A model generated the notes under the pieces. It made no database searches. It was not told the origin of the DNA and saw nothing but the letters and a program-made list of their open reading frames with translations. This document shows positions 50,785 to 60,363 of a stretch of DNA of 64,000 nucleotides, piece after piece (within the stretch, counting starts at the first letter, position 1; each line of letters opens with the position of its first letter). The DNA is taken from assembly GCA_963814905.1 (NCBI GenBank), contig CAWFEM010000012.1:62001-126000 (forward strand), in the 5' to 3' direction. Origin of the DNA: DASWJZ01 sp963814905 (GTDB lineage Bacteria; Pseudomonadota; Alphaproteobacteria; Rhizobiales; Afifellaceae). Position numbers and translations under genes: made by a program.

Positions 50785-52977
50785 ATGGAGCGAAGGCTCA
50801 CCGCGATACTTGCAGCCGACGTCGTTGGCTACAGCCGCCTCATGGGTGAGGACGAGGTTGGCACGCTTGCGCGGCTAAAAAGCTGCCGCCGGGAACTGGT
50901 CGACCCCGCGATAGAAGAGCTCCGCGGGCGGATGATCAAGCTCATGGGCGACGGTGCGCTCGTGGAGTTCGCCAGTGTCGTGGACGCCGTCCAGTGTGCT
51001 GCCGCAATCCAGCGTAGAATGGCTGCCCGCGATCAAGGCTCGGCCGAGGCGCAAATCCGGTTTCGCATCGGTGTCAATCTCGGCGACGTCATTGTTGACG
51101 GAGACGACATCTACGGCGACGGAGTGAACATTGCCGCTCGTCTGGAGGCCTTGGCGGAGCCCGGTGGCATTTGCATCTCCGGCACGGCGTTCGACCACGC
51201 GGTGCACAAGGTGGATGTCGGCTTTGCCAATCTTGGAGAGCAGCGCCTAAAGAATATCGCCAATCCCGTTCGCGTTTATCGGGTTCTGCTAAATCCCGGC
51301 GAATCGGGGAAGATCGTCGCCGCGCCACGTCGGTCGGGTTCCCGCGTCATGATCCTGGCGGGAGTCGCAGCGTTTGTGATTGCGTTGTTGGCGGGCACGT
51401 TCGCCTGGCAATGGCATAGACCCTCCGCACCTCAGCGGCCCTCCGTCGCGGTACTACCCTTCAAGAACCTGAGCGGCGATCCGAGCCAGGACTATTTCGC
51501 CGACGGCATCACCGAGGATTTGATTACCGACCTCGCCAAGCTTTCAGGCCTCGACGTCATCGCCCGCAATTCGGTTTTCGCCTACAAGGATCGCCCAACC
51601 GCCTTGGCCGACTTGGCGCGCGATCTCGGGGCGCGCTTCGTGGTTGACGGCAGTGTCCGGAGGACCGGCGATCAAATCCGCCTCAATGCCCAGCTCATCG
51701 ACATAGCGAGCGGCGACAATCTGTGGGCCGATCGGTTCGATCGCGGCGCCGCGGAAGTGTTCGCCGTCCAGGAGGAGATGAGCCGAGAGATCGCCAAAGC
51801 GCTCGGCATGCAGCCTTCGGCTGCGGAGAGCGAGCGGATGGCGCGCCCGCCCACGGCCAATCTCGAGGCGTACGACGACTATCTGCGCGCCAAGCAGGCG
51901 GCACGCACCGGCCGGCGCGACGCGCTGCGTGAGGCGCTCGCGCTTTACGACAAGGCGGAAAGCCTCGACCCTGCTTTCGCGGCGGCCTTCGCCGCCGATG
52001 CGCGCACGACAGTCTACATCTGGCGTGTATCGCTCAACGACATCATCCAAAGCGCACTTGCGCGAAAAAGAGCCTACGAGAAGGCGGGCCGAGCCTTGCA
52101 GCTCGATCCGGGGCTCTCGTCGCCCTATGCCATTCTCGGCATCATGCAAGTCGTGGATCGCCGTTACGAGGAGGCGATCGACTCCGCCGGGCGTGCCGTT
52201 GCGCTCGACCCCGGAGACGCCGAAGCGCAGATAGCTCTCGGATACGTCCAGCTATTCGCCGGCAATCGTGCCGAGGCGACCGCCGCCGTCGAGGCGGCGC
52301 TGAGGCTCGACCCCAATCTCTCCGCCATCGACCGGGAAGTTGCCGGTCTGGTCTTTCTCCTCGGGGGCGACAGCGCGAAGGCCGTGGAGACCCTGGAGCG
52401 CACCCGGGACGACGCGCCGGCCGCCGGCGGCTTCCGCATCACGCTCGCCGCGGCCTATGCAAGCGCCGGTCGTTTGCCGGATGCGCAAGCGGCAATCTCC
52501 GAAGGCCTCCGCCTGATAGCGAGTTCAGAGGCTCCGGCGAGGTATCGATCTTTGGCTGCGTGGCGAATAGTTTATGCCCATTTTCGTAACCCGCAGGATT
52601 TGGCTCTGATCGTCGAAGCTCTCCGGAAAGCAGGCTTGCCCGAATGGCCGTTTGGCTTCACCGGTCATGAACCTGACCGGTTGAATGGGCCAGAGATTGA
52701 ATCTCTTGTTCTTGGCCATACGTTGCAAGGCAAGCTGGAGCCCAGCGGTCAACCAGCCATTCTGCAGATCGCGCAAAACGGCACCGCGGGTTTCCGCTCG
52801 ACGACGAGAATGCTCACCGAAACAATCTACGTTACTCGCGACCTCATGTGCGAGCAGAGCGAGAATATGTTTGGCCGCCCCGACTGCGGTCCGGTCTACA
52901 AGCGCAGCGATTCCGCCGGCAAGGGCTATACCTTTGTCAATTCAGGCAAGGTGTTCCACTTTGAATCGGTTAATTAG
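50785..52977 (+). CDS. Class III adenylate/guanylate cyclase with TM, TolB/FlgO-like region and TPRs
   Basis: 730 aa. N-terminal cyclase domain (about residues 1-170): metal Asp in LAADVVGYSRLMGED, second metal Asp in LMGDGALVEF, and GDGVNIAARLEALAEPGGI with the Asn/Arg catalytic pair. One membrane segment (about 190-212: VMILAGVAAFVIALLAGTF). Then a FlgO/TolB-N-like part (about 220-330): SVAVLPFKNLSGDPSQDYFA, ITEDLITDLAKL and GDNLWADRFDR. TPRs follow to about 620 and a distinct C-terminal domain (FRSTTRMLTETIYVTRDLM, two Cys) to the end. The architecture is common in rhizobia. Upstream in-frame ATGs (50731, 50705) exist; 50785 was chosen because MERRLTAILAADVV is the usual family start. Confidence 0.88.
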   Translation: MERRLTAILAADVVGYSRLMGEDEVGTLARLKSCRRELVDPAIEELRGRMIKLMGDGALVEFASVVDAVQCAAAIQRRMAARDQGSAEAQIRFRIGVNLGDVIVDGDDIYGDGVNIAARLEALAEPGGICISGTAFDHAVHKVDVGFANLGEQRLKNIANPVRVYRVLLNPGESGKIVAAPRRSGSRVMILAGVAAFVIALLAGTFAWQWHRPSAPQRPSVAVLPFKNLSGDPSQDYFADGITEDLITDLAKLSGLDVIARNSVFAYKDRPTALADLARDLGARFVVDGSVRRTGDQIRLNAQLIDIASGDNLWADRFDRGAAEVFAVQEEMSREIAKALGMQPSAAESERMARPPTANLEAYDDYLRAKQAARTGRRDALREALALYDKAESLDPAFAAAFAADARTTVYIWRVSLNDIIQSALARKRAYEKAGRALQLDPGLSSPYAILGIMQVVDRRYEEAIDSAGRAVALDPGDAEAQIALGYVQLFAGNRAEATAAVEAALRLDPNLSAIDREVAGLVFLLGGDSAKAVETLERTRDDAPAAGGFRITLAAAYASAGRLPDAQAAISEGLRLIASSEAPARYRSLAAWRIVYAHFRNPQDLALIVEALRKAGLPEWPFGFTGHEPDRLNGPEIESLVLGHTLQGKLEPSGQPAILQIAQNGTAGFRSTTRMLTETIYVTRDLMCEQSENMFGRPDCGPVYKRSDSAGKGYTFVNSGKVFHFESVN

Positions 52978-53506
52978 CCGCGCCGTGATTGATCACGTTC
53001 CAGTTCGGCTGATCAACTGCTAACTTCGCTTCGACCACCGGCCAGTTGGCATCGGCTTTCGGGATTTGATCCAGAGCGTTATCAGCGAAGGCGGCTGCAT
53101 TGCCGGCGTCGTAGATTAGATAAAGCTTTCCGTCGATGATCTTAAATGCCTCCGGATCGACGTTGACCGTAACCGACCCGGAGACCGCGACTTCGCCGGC
53201 ACAGTAGCCACCGTATTGAGGGGCGTATTTGGCCGGCTCGCTCATGAACATTTCCTGGTGTTTCTTGCTGGCGAAATGCCACGGCGTTCCCAACCATTCG
53301 TAGGAGTACTCTTCGGAGCCCTTCACCGCCTTGCCGTCAGTGAAATAAGCGACCGTGTCGTAGCCCATGATCGCCACGCCGCCGAAATAGCCGGTATTCA
53401 CGGAGTCGTTGGCGAAAGCAGAACCCGCGCCGGCAAGCGCAACGACTGCAAATGCAGCTGCCGACGCTGAATATCGAACCAAGTTCGTCATGGTCGCGGT
53501 GGCCAT
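52970..53506 (-). CDS. Secreted YHS-domain protein
   Basis: 178 aa from ATG 53506 (GGGAG upstream). A signal peptide ends at AFA/NDS (about residue 33). The YHS domain (about residues 40-110) reads GVAIMGYDTVAYFTDGKAVK, EYSYEWLGTPWHFASKKHQE and MFMSEPAKYAPQYGGYCAG. YHS domains are thought to bind metals or small ligands. The gene overlaps the end of the convergent cyclase by 8 bp and lies 16 bp after a secreted ankyrin-repeat gene in the same operon. Confidence 0.88.
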   Translation of the reverse strand: MATATMTNLVRYSASAAAFAVVALAGAGSAFANDSVNTGYFGGVAIMGYDTVAYFTDGKAVKGSEEYSYEWLGTPWHFASKKHQEMFMSEPAKYAPQYGGYCAGEVAVSGSVTVNVDPEAFKIIDGKLYLIYDAGNAAAFADNALDQIPKADANWPVVEAKLAVDQPNWNVINHGAAN

Positions 53507-53522
53507 CTTGGACTCTCCCTTA

Positions 53523-54113
53523 TTAGTCGTGAATCTCCGCGCACTTCGCCGCGTTGACCTCGCCGAGGACATTGGCCTGGCACGTGGCGCCGTGGCGCTT
53601 GAACAATCGTACGACGTCGGTGTTGCCCTTCCAGAACGCGCGTGTGATCGGCATGTAGCCATGACCCTCGACATGGTTCACGTCTGCGCCCTGCGTGATG
53701 AGGAATTCCGCCAGTTCAACGTGATTTTCCTCACCTGCCACTACCAGCGGAGTGACGCCTGCCTTGTTGGCAGAGTCTTCGAGCACCGCCCCCTTCTCCA
53801 GCAACAGCTTGGCGATCGGGAGGCTCCCGGAAAAAGCGGCCGCGTGGAGCGGGGTGAATCCGCCGACGTTGCGCGCCATGACGTCGGCGCCCTTGCTCAG
53901 CAGCAATTCCGCGATCGCGAATTCGTCGCCGAGAGCAGCAGCGATGAGGGGGGTTGCCTGATCACGGCTCCGGCTGTCGACATCGGAACCATCGGCGAGG
54001 GCGCGCTCGACCGCCGCCCTATCGCCGGAAGCAACCGCATTTATCAATGTTTCGTCTGCGGCCGCCGTCGTCGCCGCGAACACCAACACCAAGAGTGCCA
54101 GCAGTCCACGCAT
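53523..54113 (-). CDS. Secreted ankyrin-repeat protein
   Basis: 196 aa from ATG 54113. A signal peptide of about 20 residues ends at AAA/DET. Four to five ankyrin repeats fill the rest, with typical motifs ATPLIAAALGDEFAIAELLL, GFTPLHAAAFSGSLPIAKLL, GVTPLVVAGEENHVELAEFL and GHGYMPITRAFWKGNTDVV. Two Cys near the C-terminus could form a disulfide. It is co-directional with and directly upstream of the YHS protein, so the two are probably periplasmic partners (inference). Confidence 0.88.
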   Translation of the reverse strand: MRGLLALLVLVFAATTAAADETLINAVASGDRAAVERALADGSDVDSRSRDQATPLIAAALGDEFAIAELLLSKGADVMARNVGGFTPLHAAAFSGSLPIAKLLLEKGAVLEDSANKAGVTPLVVAGEENHVELAEFLITQGADVNHVEGHGYMPITRAFWKGNTDVVRLFKRHGATCQANVLGEVNAAKCAEIHD

Positions 54114-54206
54114 CACCAACGATAGCACGCCCCCAAATCGCACACAAGTTGAGCAGGCGGGTAGTCGCAACTGGCGGAAAAGGGGCGTTTTAGTCCGCCT
54201 TCGTGC

Positions 54207-56609
54207 CTACTTCTTCGTCATCCGCCACACCCCGTCCCATTCCTTCGGGCGCTCGGCCTTCAGCGTCGCGCAGCGCTCGATATAGACCTTCGAGAGCTTG
54301 TCGTGGGCGTTGGCCTTGAGGCACTCCTCGAACGAGCGCACCGCCTTGTCCCACTCCGCCGCGCGATAGTGCTTCCGCCCCTCCTTGAAGTGGTTCACCA
54401 CGTCCATCAGGTTCGGGAAGGTCTCATCGGTATGGTAGTCGAGCACCTCGTAGACGCCGACCGGCTCGCTCTTGCCGATGACCACGACGTCGTCGATGTC
54501 GCGGATGCGGTAGGTGCCCTTGAGCTTCCGGAACGTGTTCTCGCTCATCAGGATGCGCGCACCGTATTGCTTGCAGGCGCTTTCCAGCCGCGCGGCGAGG
54601 TTCACGCCGTCGCCGATCAGCGTGTAGTTCATGCGCTTGGGCGAGCCGATATTACCCGACACCACCTCGTCGGTATTGAGGCCGATCCCCATGTCGGCGG
54701 GGAGCTGGCCCTTCGACTTGCGCTCGACGTTCCAGTGCCAAAGGCTCTTGATCATGGCAACGGCGGCGCGCACGGCGCGGTCCTCGTCGTCGTCATGCGG
54801 GATCGGCAGCCCGAAGCAGGCCATGATGGCGTCGCCGATGAACTTGTCGAGCATGCCGTCGAGCTTGGCGATCTCCTCCACCATCAGCGTGAAATAGTCG
54901 TTCAGGAAGCCGACCGTGCCCTGTGCGCCGAGGCTCTCGGTGATCGGGGTGAAGCCACGGATATCGGTGAACATGATCGTCGCGACGGCGCTTTTTCCCC
55001 CGAGAATGTCCTCCTGCTTTCCTGAGCCCATGAGCTGCGCGGCGATGCCGGGGTCCATGTAGCGCGACATGGTCGACTTCATGCGCTTCTCGGAGCTGAT
55101 GTCTTCCAGCATCAGCATGGAGCCGAGCTTCTTGCCTTCGGTGCTGATCAGCGGCTGGATGGTGACGTTGACGGAGACCTTGCGGCCGTCGAACGCCATC
55201 TCCGCGTCCATCATCTCGAAGGAAGCGCCGCTTCCCTCGATCTCCGTCACCTTCTCCGCGACCCAGGCGTTAGGGCCCTCGAAGAACTCGGCGAAGGGCT
55301 TGGAGATGATGTCCCCCGCCTCCACGCTCATGATCCGGTAGCCGGCCTTGTTGCAGGTGACGATCAGGCCGTCCTCGTCGGTGGTGATGACGGCGTTCGA
55401 CATGCTTTCAAGCATGCTCTCGTTGTAGTTCTTCATGTTCTGCACGTCGTCGAAGAGCTTGGCGTTCTGAAGTGCGATCGACACCTGCCCGGTGAAGGCC
55501 TTCAGCCGCAACTCGTCCTCTTCGTTGAACGGCCCGCCGCGCTTGTTCAGCACCTGCGTGACGCCGATCACCTTGCCTTCCTTGTTGACGACCGGCACGC
55601 AGAGGATGGAGCGCGTGAAGTAGCCGGTCTTCTTGTCGAAGGCCGGATTGAAGCGAAGATCGGCGTAGGCGTAGGGGATGTTGATGGTCTTGCCGGAGGT
55701 GAAGACCGCGCCGGCAATGCCCAGATGGTTGGGCAAGCGGATCTGGATGGCGTCGAGCCCGGTGCCGACCTGCGACCAAAGCTCGCCCGTCTTCTCGTCG
55801 TTCAGGAAGAGCGTCGAGCGGTCGGCCTTCAGCATCCGCGTCGCCTCGCCCATCACCTTCTGCAGGAGGACGGTCAGGTCGATCTCGGAGGTCACGTCGG
55901 TGACCACGTCGAGGAATTCCAGCTCCGTCTCGCGCGATCTGCGCATGCGCTCGACGAACTGGTTCGATTGCAGCGCCACCGCCGCTTGCGTGGTCATCGC
56001 CTCAAGCAGCGAGAGGTCCTCGTGCGTGAAAAAGGCGCCGTCCTTCTTGTTCAACGCCTGGGCGACGCCGATCATCTCGCCTTTGACCGTGCGCACCGGT
56101 GCACACATCACGGATTTGGTCTCAAACCCGGTCTGCTTATCGATCGCTGCGTTAAAGCGCGGATCGGAATAGGCATCGTCGATGATGAGACCTTCGCCGG
56201 TGGTGAAGACGTGGCCGGCGATGCCTGAGGTGTTGAGCAGGCGGATTTCGCGGTGGATCTCGCCCTGCGCGACGCGCGAATAGAGCTCGCCGGTCTGGTC
56301 GTCGTTCAGGAACAGCGTGGTGCGTTCGCAATCGGTCTCGCGCGACGTGATCTCGACCAGCTTCTCCAGCACCGCGTTCAGGTTCTCGATGCCCGCGACC
56401 TCGCGCGAGATGTTGAGCAGCATCTCGGCGCGGTAGAGTTTTTGATCGATCGTGGACGGGGAGGGGGGAGCGGCCCTACGGGCTGCCGGTTTCTTCGCCA
56501 CGGTCTTCTTCGTCTTGCCGGGCGCGCGCTTGCGCGTCTTGCGGGCTGCGCCGGAGGAGCCGCCGTGCGGGTTCCGTCGAGCCGGCCGCGATCGGGCGTC
56601 AGCGTCCAT
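54207..56609 (-). CDS. GAF-GAF-PAS class III adenylate cyclase
   Basis: 800 aa, cytoplasmic. A basic Ala/Lys-rich N-terminal tail (about residues 5-50: TRKRAPGKTKKTVAKKPAAR) leads to GAF1 (about 75-215), GAF2 (about 240-390, IGVTQVLNKRGGPF), PAS (about 400-510, AVITTDEDGLIVTCNKAGY) and the cyclase domain (about 540-720). Cyclase motifs: MFTDIRGFTPITESL (metal Asp), DKFIGDAIMACFG (Lys that reads adenine, and metal Asp) and NYTLIGDGVNLAARLES. A tail with two TPR-like helices follows. The ATG at 56609 has GGAG upstream; the gene overlaps the coiled-coil gene before it by 11 bp. Confidence 0.9.
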   Translation of the reverse strand: MDADARSRPARRNPHGGSSGAARKTRKRAPGKTKKTVAKKPAARRAAPPSPSTIDQKLYRAEMLLNISREVAGIENLNAVLEKLVEITSRETDCERTTLFLNDDQTGELYSRVAQGEIHREIRLLNTSGIAGHVFTTGEGLIIDDAYSDPRFNAAIDKQTGFETKSVMCAPVRTVKGEMIGVAQALNKKDGAFFTHEDLSLLEAMTTQAAVALQSNQFVERMRRSRETELEFLDVVTDVTSEIDLTVLLQKVMGEATRMLKADRSTLFLNDEKTGELWSQVGTGLDAIQIRLPNHLGIAGAVFTSGKTINIPYAYADLRFNPAFDKKTGYFTRSILCVPVVNKEGKVIGVTQVLNKRGGPFNEEDELRLKAFTGQVSIALQNAKLFDDVQNMKNYNESMLESMSNAVITTDEDGLIVTCNKAGYRIMSVEAGDIISKPFAEFFEGPNAWVAEKVTEIEGSGASFEMMDAEMAFDGRKVSVNVTIQPLISTEGKKLGSMLMLEDISSEKRMKSTMSRYMDPGIAAQLMGSGKQEDILGGKSAVATIMFTDIRGFTPITESLGAQGTVGFLNDYFTLMVEEIAKLDGMLDKFIGDAIMACFGLPIPHDDDEDRAVRAAVAMIKSLWHWNVERKSKGQLPADMGIGLNTDEVVSGNIGSPKRMNYTLIGDGVNLAARLESACKQYGARILMSENTFRKLKGTYRIRDIDDVVVIGKSEPVGVYEVLDYHTDETFPNLMDVVNHFKEGRKHYRAAEWDKAVRSFEECLKANAHDKLSKVYIERCATLKAERPKEWDGVWRMTKK

Positions 56610-57123
56610 GAGGTTTCTCCAATTCTGCGCGCAGCGCGGAAATGGTGTCATGCAGCTGTTTCAGCTCGTCGCGCCCGGAACGCTCGATCTCCTGTATCTT
56701 CGCCTCGTAGTCGCCTCTCAGCGTCTCCAGCTCGTCCCGAAGGGCACTCGCCGTCGCCTTGAGCTGCACGATCTCGCTGGCCGAATCGGCAAGGGCTTTC
56801 TGCACGGCTTCCTGCTTGCTGATCTGAAGGCTTTCCAATTCCTCGCGCAGCGAGCCGATCGTGGCCTTGAGCTGGACGATCTCACCATGCGATTCGGCGA
56901 TCGCGTGCTGCACGCTTTCGGTCTTCTCGACCTGCTTTGCCTCGAGCGCGTCACGCAACGCCGCGGCGGTCTTTTTGAGCTGCGCGATCTCGCCCTGCGC
57001 CTCCGCGATGGCGCGCTGCACGCTTTCGGTCTTGTCGGCCTGCTGCTCCTCCAATTCCTGGCGCAAAGCGTGGATCGTCCGGTGCAGGTGCCGAATCTCG
57101 GTTTCCGCCTCGTACGCAGACAT
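56599..57123 (-). CDS. Coiled-coil protein built of 36-residue repeats, coupled to the cyclase
   Basis: About 174 aa from ATG 57123 (GAGG 8 nt upstream); an ATG at 57195 would add 24 residues. Almost all of it is coiled coil. Three tandem 36-residue units run TESVQRAIAEAQGEIAQLKK, TESVQHAIAESHGEIVQLKA and QEAVQKALADSASEIVQLKA (first 20 residues of each shown), plus a fourth diverged unit with DELKQLHDTISALRAELEK. No membrane segment. The stop lies inside the start of the GAF cyclase gene, so the two are translated together and probably interact. No family name is known to me. Confidence 0.75.
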   Translation of the reverse strand: MSAYEAETEIRHLHRTIHALRQELEEQQADKTESVQRAIAEAQGEIAQLKKTAAALRDALEAKQVEKTESVQHAIAESHGEIVQLKATIGSLREELESLQISKQEAVQKALADSASEIVQLKATASALRDELETLRGDYEAKIQEIERSGRDELKQLHDTISALRAELEKPHGR

Positions 57124-57299
57124 GGCTGGCGCCTCGCCGGCTGCCTGCCGGCGCTTCGTCCCACCGTTTCCGGGGCGCAATACCTGCCGTCCCATCGCCT
57201 AAGCCCCGCGTTCCGCGCGCGGATGGTCTTCTCCGCGGCACGGCCTGTCAACGCCGCGGCGAAAGCCGGATTCTCCCGGTGGCGCGGCGAACGCGGCTT

Positions 57300-58163
57300 C
57301 TAGCGCCGCTTCACGACATAGACACCGGCACTGACGATCAGCACGATCCCGACAAGCGTCCAGAAATCCGGCACGTCACCGAAGACGGCGAGGCCGAAAC
57401 CGGCGGCTGAGACGATCTGGAAATACGTGAAGGGGGCGAGCGTACCAGCCGGCGCGTGCGTGAAGGCGCGGATCAGCAAGAGCTGCGACACGCCGAAGAC
57501 GAGCCCCAGCGCCACCATATAGACCCAGGCGGTCGCGCTGACGGGCGCCCAGGTCACGATCGCCAGCGGGGTGGAGACGACGCTCCCAACGAGAAGCGAC
57601 CAGGCGAGCGTCGTCGTGGGTCGCTCGCCGACTGCGCCGAGCCGACGCGTGACGAGCTGCAGGAGTCCGTAGAAGACGGCGGCGAGGGCGGGAAAGATCG
57701 TGTACTGCGACAGCTCGCCGAAGCCCGGCCGCGCCACGATCAGGACGCCGAGAAACCCGGCCGTCACGCCGATCCAGCTCGCCGGTCCGACCCGTTCGCC
57801 GAGGAGCGGCGCCGACAATGCCACGACGAGGAACGGCCCGGCGAAGAGAATGGCGGTCGCGTCGGCAAGCGGAAGATAGCGCACGCCGAGGATCATGCCG
57901 ACGCTGACCGTAAGCGGGGTCACGCCGCGCAGGATCTGCAGACCTGGCCGCGCGGTCCGGAACGTGCCCATCCAATCGCGCGGCGGCATGGCGGCAAGGA
58001 GCACGGGAAGCGCAAGCGCATAGCGCGCCCACATGATCTGTCCGACCGACTGCGTGTCGGCGAGAAGCTTGCTGAAGCCGTCGACCGTGCCGAAGAACCC
58101 GGCTGCTATGACGAAAAGGAGGATTCCGCGAAGAACTTCGCGACGCTCGGCGGATTCGGACAT
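57300..58163 (-). CDS. EamA/DMT-family transporter
   Basis: 287 aa from ATG 58163 with ten membrane helices. Two EamA halves: ILLFVIAAGFFGTVDGFSKL at the start of the first, and FPALAAVFYGLLQLVTRRLG at the start of the second. LADATAILFAGPFLVVALSA and TFAPFTY-like PAGTLAPFTYFQIVSA are typical. The family exports metabolites or amino acids and works without ATP. Its substrate is unknown. It is divergent from the ABC exporter at 58550. Confidence 0.88.
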   Translation of the reverse strand: MSESAERREVLRGILLFVIAAGFFGTVDGFSKLLADTQSVGQIMWARYALALPVLLAAMPPRDWMGTFRTARPGLQILRGVTPLTVSVGMILGVRYLPLADATAILFAGPFLVVALSAPLLGERVGPASWIGVTAGFLGVLIVARPGFGELSQYTIFPALAAVFYGLLQLVTRRLGAVGERPTTTLAWSLLVGSVVSTPLAIVTWAPVSATAWVYMVALGLVFGVSQLLLIRAFTHAPAGTLAPFTYFQIVSAAGFGLAVFGDVPDFWTLVGIVLIVSAGVYVVKRR

Positions 58164-58334
58164 CGGGATTCTTGTCGTCGGCGGGCGCCGAACCTCGTGT
58201 GCTCTGCGAATGCCGTTCGCACGGAAACGGCGGAATGACAACGCCGGGGGAATTTTGATCGGCGCTGGACTTGCCCCGGGTGAGGGCCCGCGCTATCAAC
58301 CGCGTCTCACGTCACTTCTCTCCGGGAGGCATGT

Positions 58335-58412
58335 ATGGTCACGATCGGCTTCTTCCGCCCCTCCGGAGCGCGCGTTCGAGCGACAATGCGGAACGTTTCG
58401 CAGGGCGCCTGA
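58335..58412 (+). CDS. Candidate 25-aa small ORF in the leader of the ABC exporter gene
   Basis: In the 386-bp gap between the transporter at 58163 and the exporter at 58550, GGGAGG (58324-58329) is placed five bases before ATG 58335. The ORF starts MVTIGFFRPSGARVR and ends QGA. A second ATG at 58331 in another frame gives 32 aa. No homologue is known to me. It could be a regulatory leader peptide or chance. Nothing else is evident in this gap. Confidence 0.22.
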   Translation: MVTIGFFRPSGARVRATMRNVSQGA

Positions 58413-58549
58413 GCCCACAAGCCTCGTAAATCCGAGCATCCGCCCCGCCGCCTTCGGGCGTCCGCGGGTAAGCCGGCGGTCCTTCGACCGCTTCTAACGA
58501 ATCGCATTTTTCCGGGAGCCGGCCGCGACTTCGCGCCGGTCGAAGAGCA

Positions 58550-60358
58550 ATGAATCCGCTTCGCAGCAAGCGGCGCGCAGACGCCTTCCGCGCCGTACTG
58601 GGTTTCACTTTCGAGCATTGGCGACGCCAGTCGCGGCTCGTCGGCGCGATCGCCGCCGCGGTGGTGGTCTCGACTGCCGCCGACGTGCTGGTGCCCGTCT
58701 ATGCCGGCCGCCTGGTCGACGCGGTGGCGCCCGGGTCGGGCGAGCGCGGAGCGGCGCTCTCCGCCGCGCTCGCCGCCTTCCTGGCGATCCTGGCGCTCGG
58801 CGCCGGGATGGTCGTGCTGCGCCATCTCGCCTTCATCGCCATTGTGCGCCTGACGCTGAAGATGATGGCCGACATCGCGGCCGACACCTTCCACCGCGTG
58901 CAGCGTTTCTCCACCGAGTGGCACGCGAACTCGTTCGCGGGCTCGACCGTGCGCAAGATCACGCGCGGCATGTGGGCGCTCGACCTTCTGAACGACACCA
59001 TCCTGATCGCGCTCCTTCCGTCGCTCGTCGTGCTCATCGGCTCGGCACTGGTGCTCGCCTTCTATTGGCCGGTCATGGGCCTCGTCGTCATCGTCGGCGC
59101 AGGGCTCTATGTCGCCATGACGGCGGCACTTTCGCTCGCCTACGTGGCGCCGGCGGCGCGGCTTGCCAACCAGTGGGATACGCGGGTCGGCGGGGCGCTC
59201 GCCGACGCGGTGTCGTGCAACGCCGTTGTGAAATCCTTCGGAGCGGAGGCGCGCGAGGACGAGCGGTTCGCCCGCGTGGTGGCGAAATGGCGCGCCCGCA
59301 CGCGGCGTACCTGGATACGGGGCACCTATAACGGGACGGCGCAGATCACGGCGCTGCTGCTGCTCAGGGCGGCGATCATCGGGGCGGTGCTATGGCTCTG
59401 GTGGCAGGGCCGCGCGACGCCGGGCGACGTCGCCTACGTGCTGACGACGTTCTTCGTCGTGCAGGGCTATCTGCGCGAGATCGGCATGCATATCCGCAAC
59501 CTGCAGCGCTCGGTGAACGACATGGAGGAGCTGGTCGAGTTCCATGGCGAGCCGATCGGCGTGCCCGACCGTGCCGACTCCAAGCCGATCGAGATCGGCG
59601 GCGGCGCCGTCGCCTTCGAGCGTGTGACCTTCCATTATGGCGGTCATTCCACGCCGCTCTTCGACGGCCTCTCCGTCAGGATCGCGGCGGGCGAGAAGGT
59701 GGGGCTCGTCGGGCGTTCCGGCTCCGGCAAGACGACCTTCGTCAAGCTCATCCAGCGGCTCTATGACGTGACCGACGGCGAGATCCGCATCGACGGGCAG
59801 AACGTGGCGCACGCCACGCAGGCGTCGCTCAGGGCGCAGACTGCGATCGTCCAGCAGGAGCCGATCCTCTTCCATCGCTCGCTGTCGGAGAACATCGCCT
59901 ATGGGCGGCCGGGCGCGCGGATGGCGGAGATCGAGCGCGCCGCTGAACTCGCGAATGCGCACGACTTCATCGCGCGCCTGCCGAACGGCTACCAGACGCT
60001 GGTCGGCGAGCGCGGGGTGAAGCTGTCGGGCGGGGAGCGTCAGCGCGTGGCGCTGGCGCGCGCGTTCCTGGCCGATGCGCCGATCCTGATCCTCGACGAG
60101 GCGACGTCGAGCCTCGATTCGGAATCGGAGCTTCTGATCCAGGAGGCGATGGCGCGGCTCATTCGCGACCGCACAGCGATCGTGATCGCGCACCGGCTTT
60201 CGACCGTGCGGGCGATGGACCGCATCCTCGTCTTCGATCGTGGACGGATCGCGGAGGAGGGCACGCACCTGGAGCTGGTGCGCCGCGAGGCGGGCATCTA
60301 TCGGAGCCTGTTTGAGAAGCAGGCTGGCGAACTCACGCGCGGCCTGCAGGTGGCGTGA
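58550..60358 (+). CDS. ABC exporter, fused permease-ATPase (MsbA/ATM1-like)
   Basis: 602-aa half-transporter. Six membrane helices lie in residues about 25-310 and the nucleotide-binding domain from about 345. NBD motifs: GLVGRSGSGKTTFVKLIQRL (Walker A), Q-loop AIVQQEPILFHRSLSENIAY, signature VKLSGGERQRVALARAF, Walker B ILILDEATSSLDSES, H-loop IAHRLSTV. It works as a dimer to export lipids, peptides, drugs or sulfur compounds. The start is the first ATG after a GAAGAG sequence. It is monocistronic and ends before a bidirectional hairpin. Confidence 0.92.
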   Translation: MNPLRSKRRADAFRAVLGFTFEHWRRQSRLVGAIAAAVVVSTAADVLVPVYAGRLVDAVAPGSGERGAALSAALAAFLAILALGAGMVVLRHLAFIAIVRLTLKMMADIAADTFHRVQRFSTEWHANSFAGSTVRKITRGMWALDLLNDTILIALLPSLVVLIGSALVLAFYWPVMGLVVIVGAGLYVAMTAALSLAYVAPAARLANQWDTRVGGALADAVSCNAVVKSFGAEAREDERFARVVAKWRARTRRTWIRGTYNGTAQITALLLLRAAIIGAVLWLWWQGRATPGDVAYVLTTFFVVQGYLREIGMHIRNLQRSVNDMEELVEFHGEPIGVPDRADSKPIEIGGGAVAFERVTFHYGGHSTPLFDGLSVRIAAGEKVGLVGRSGSGKTTFVKLIQRLYDVTDGEIRIDGQNVAHATQASLRAQTAIVQQEPILFHRSLSENIAYGRPGARMAEIERAAELANAHDFIARLPNGYQTLVGERGVKLSGGERQRVALARAFLADAPILILDEATSSLDSESELLIQEAMARLIRDRTAIVIAHRLSTVRAMDRILVFDRGRIAEEGTHLELVRREAGIYRSLFEKQAGELTRGLQVA

Positions 60359-60363
60359 CGAAC

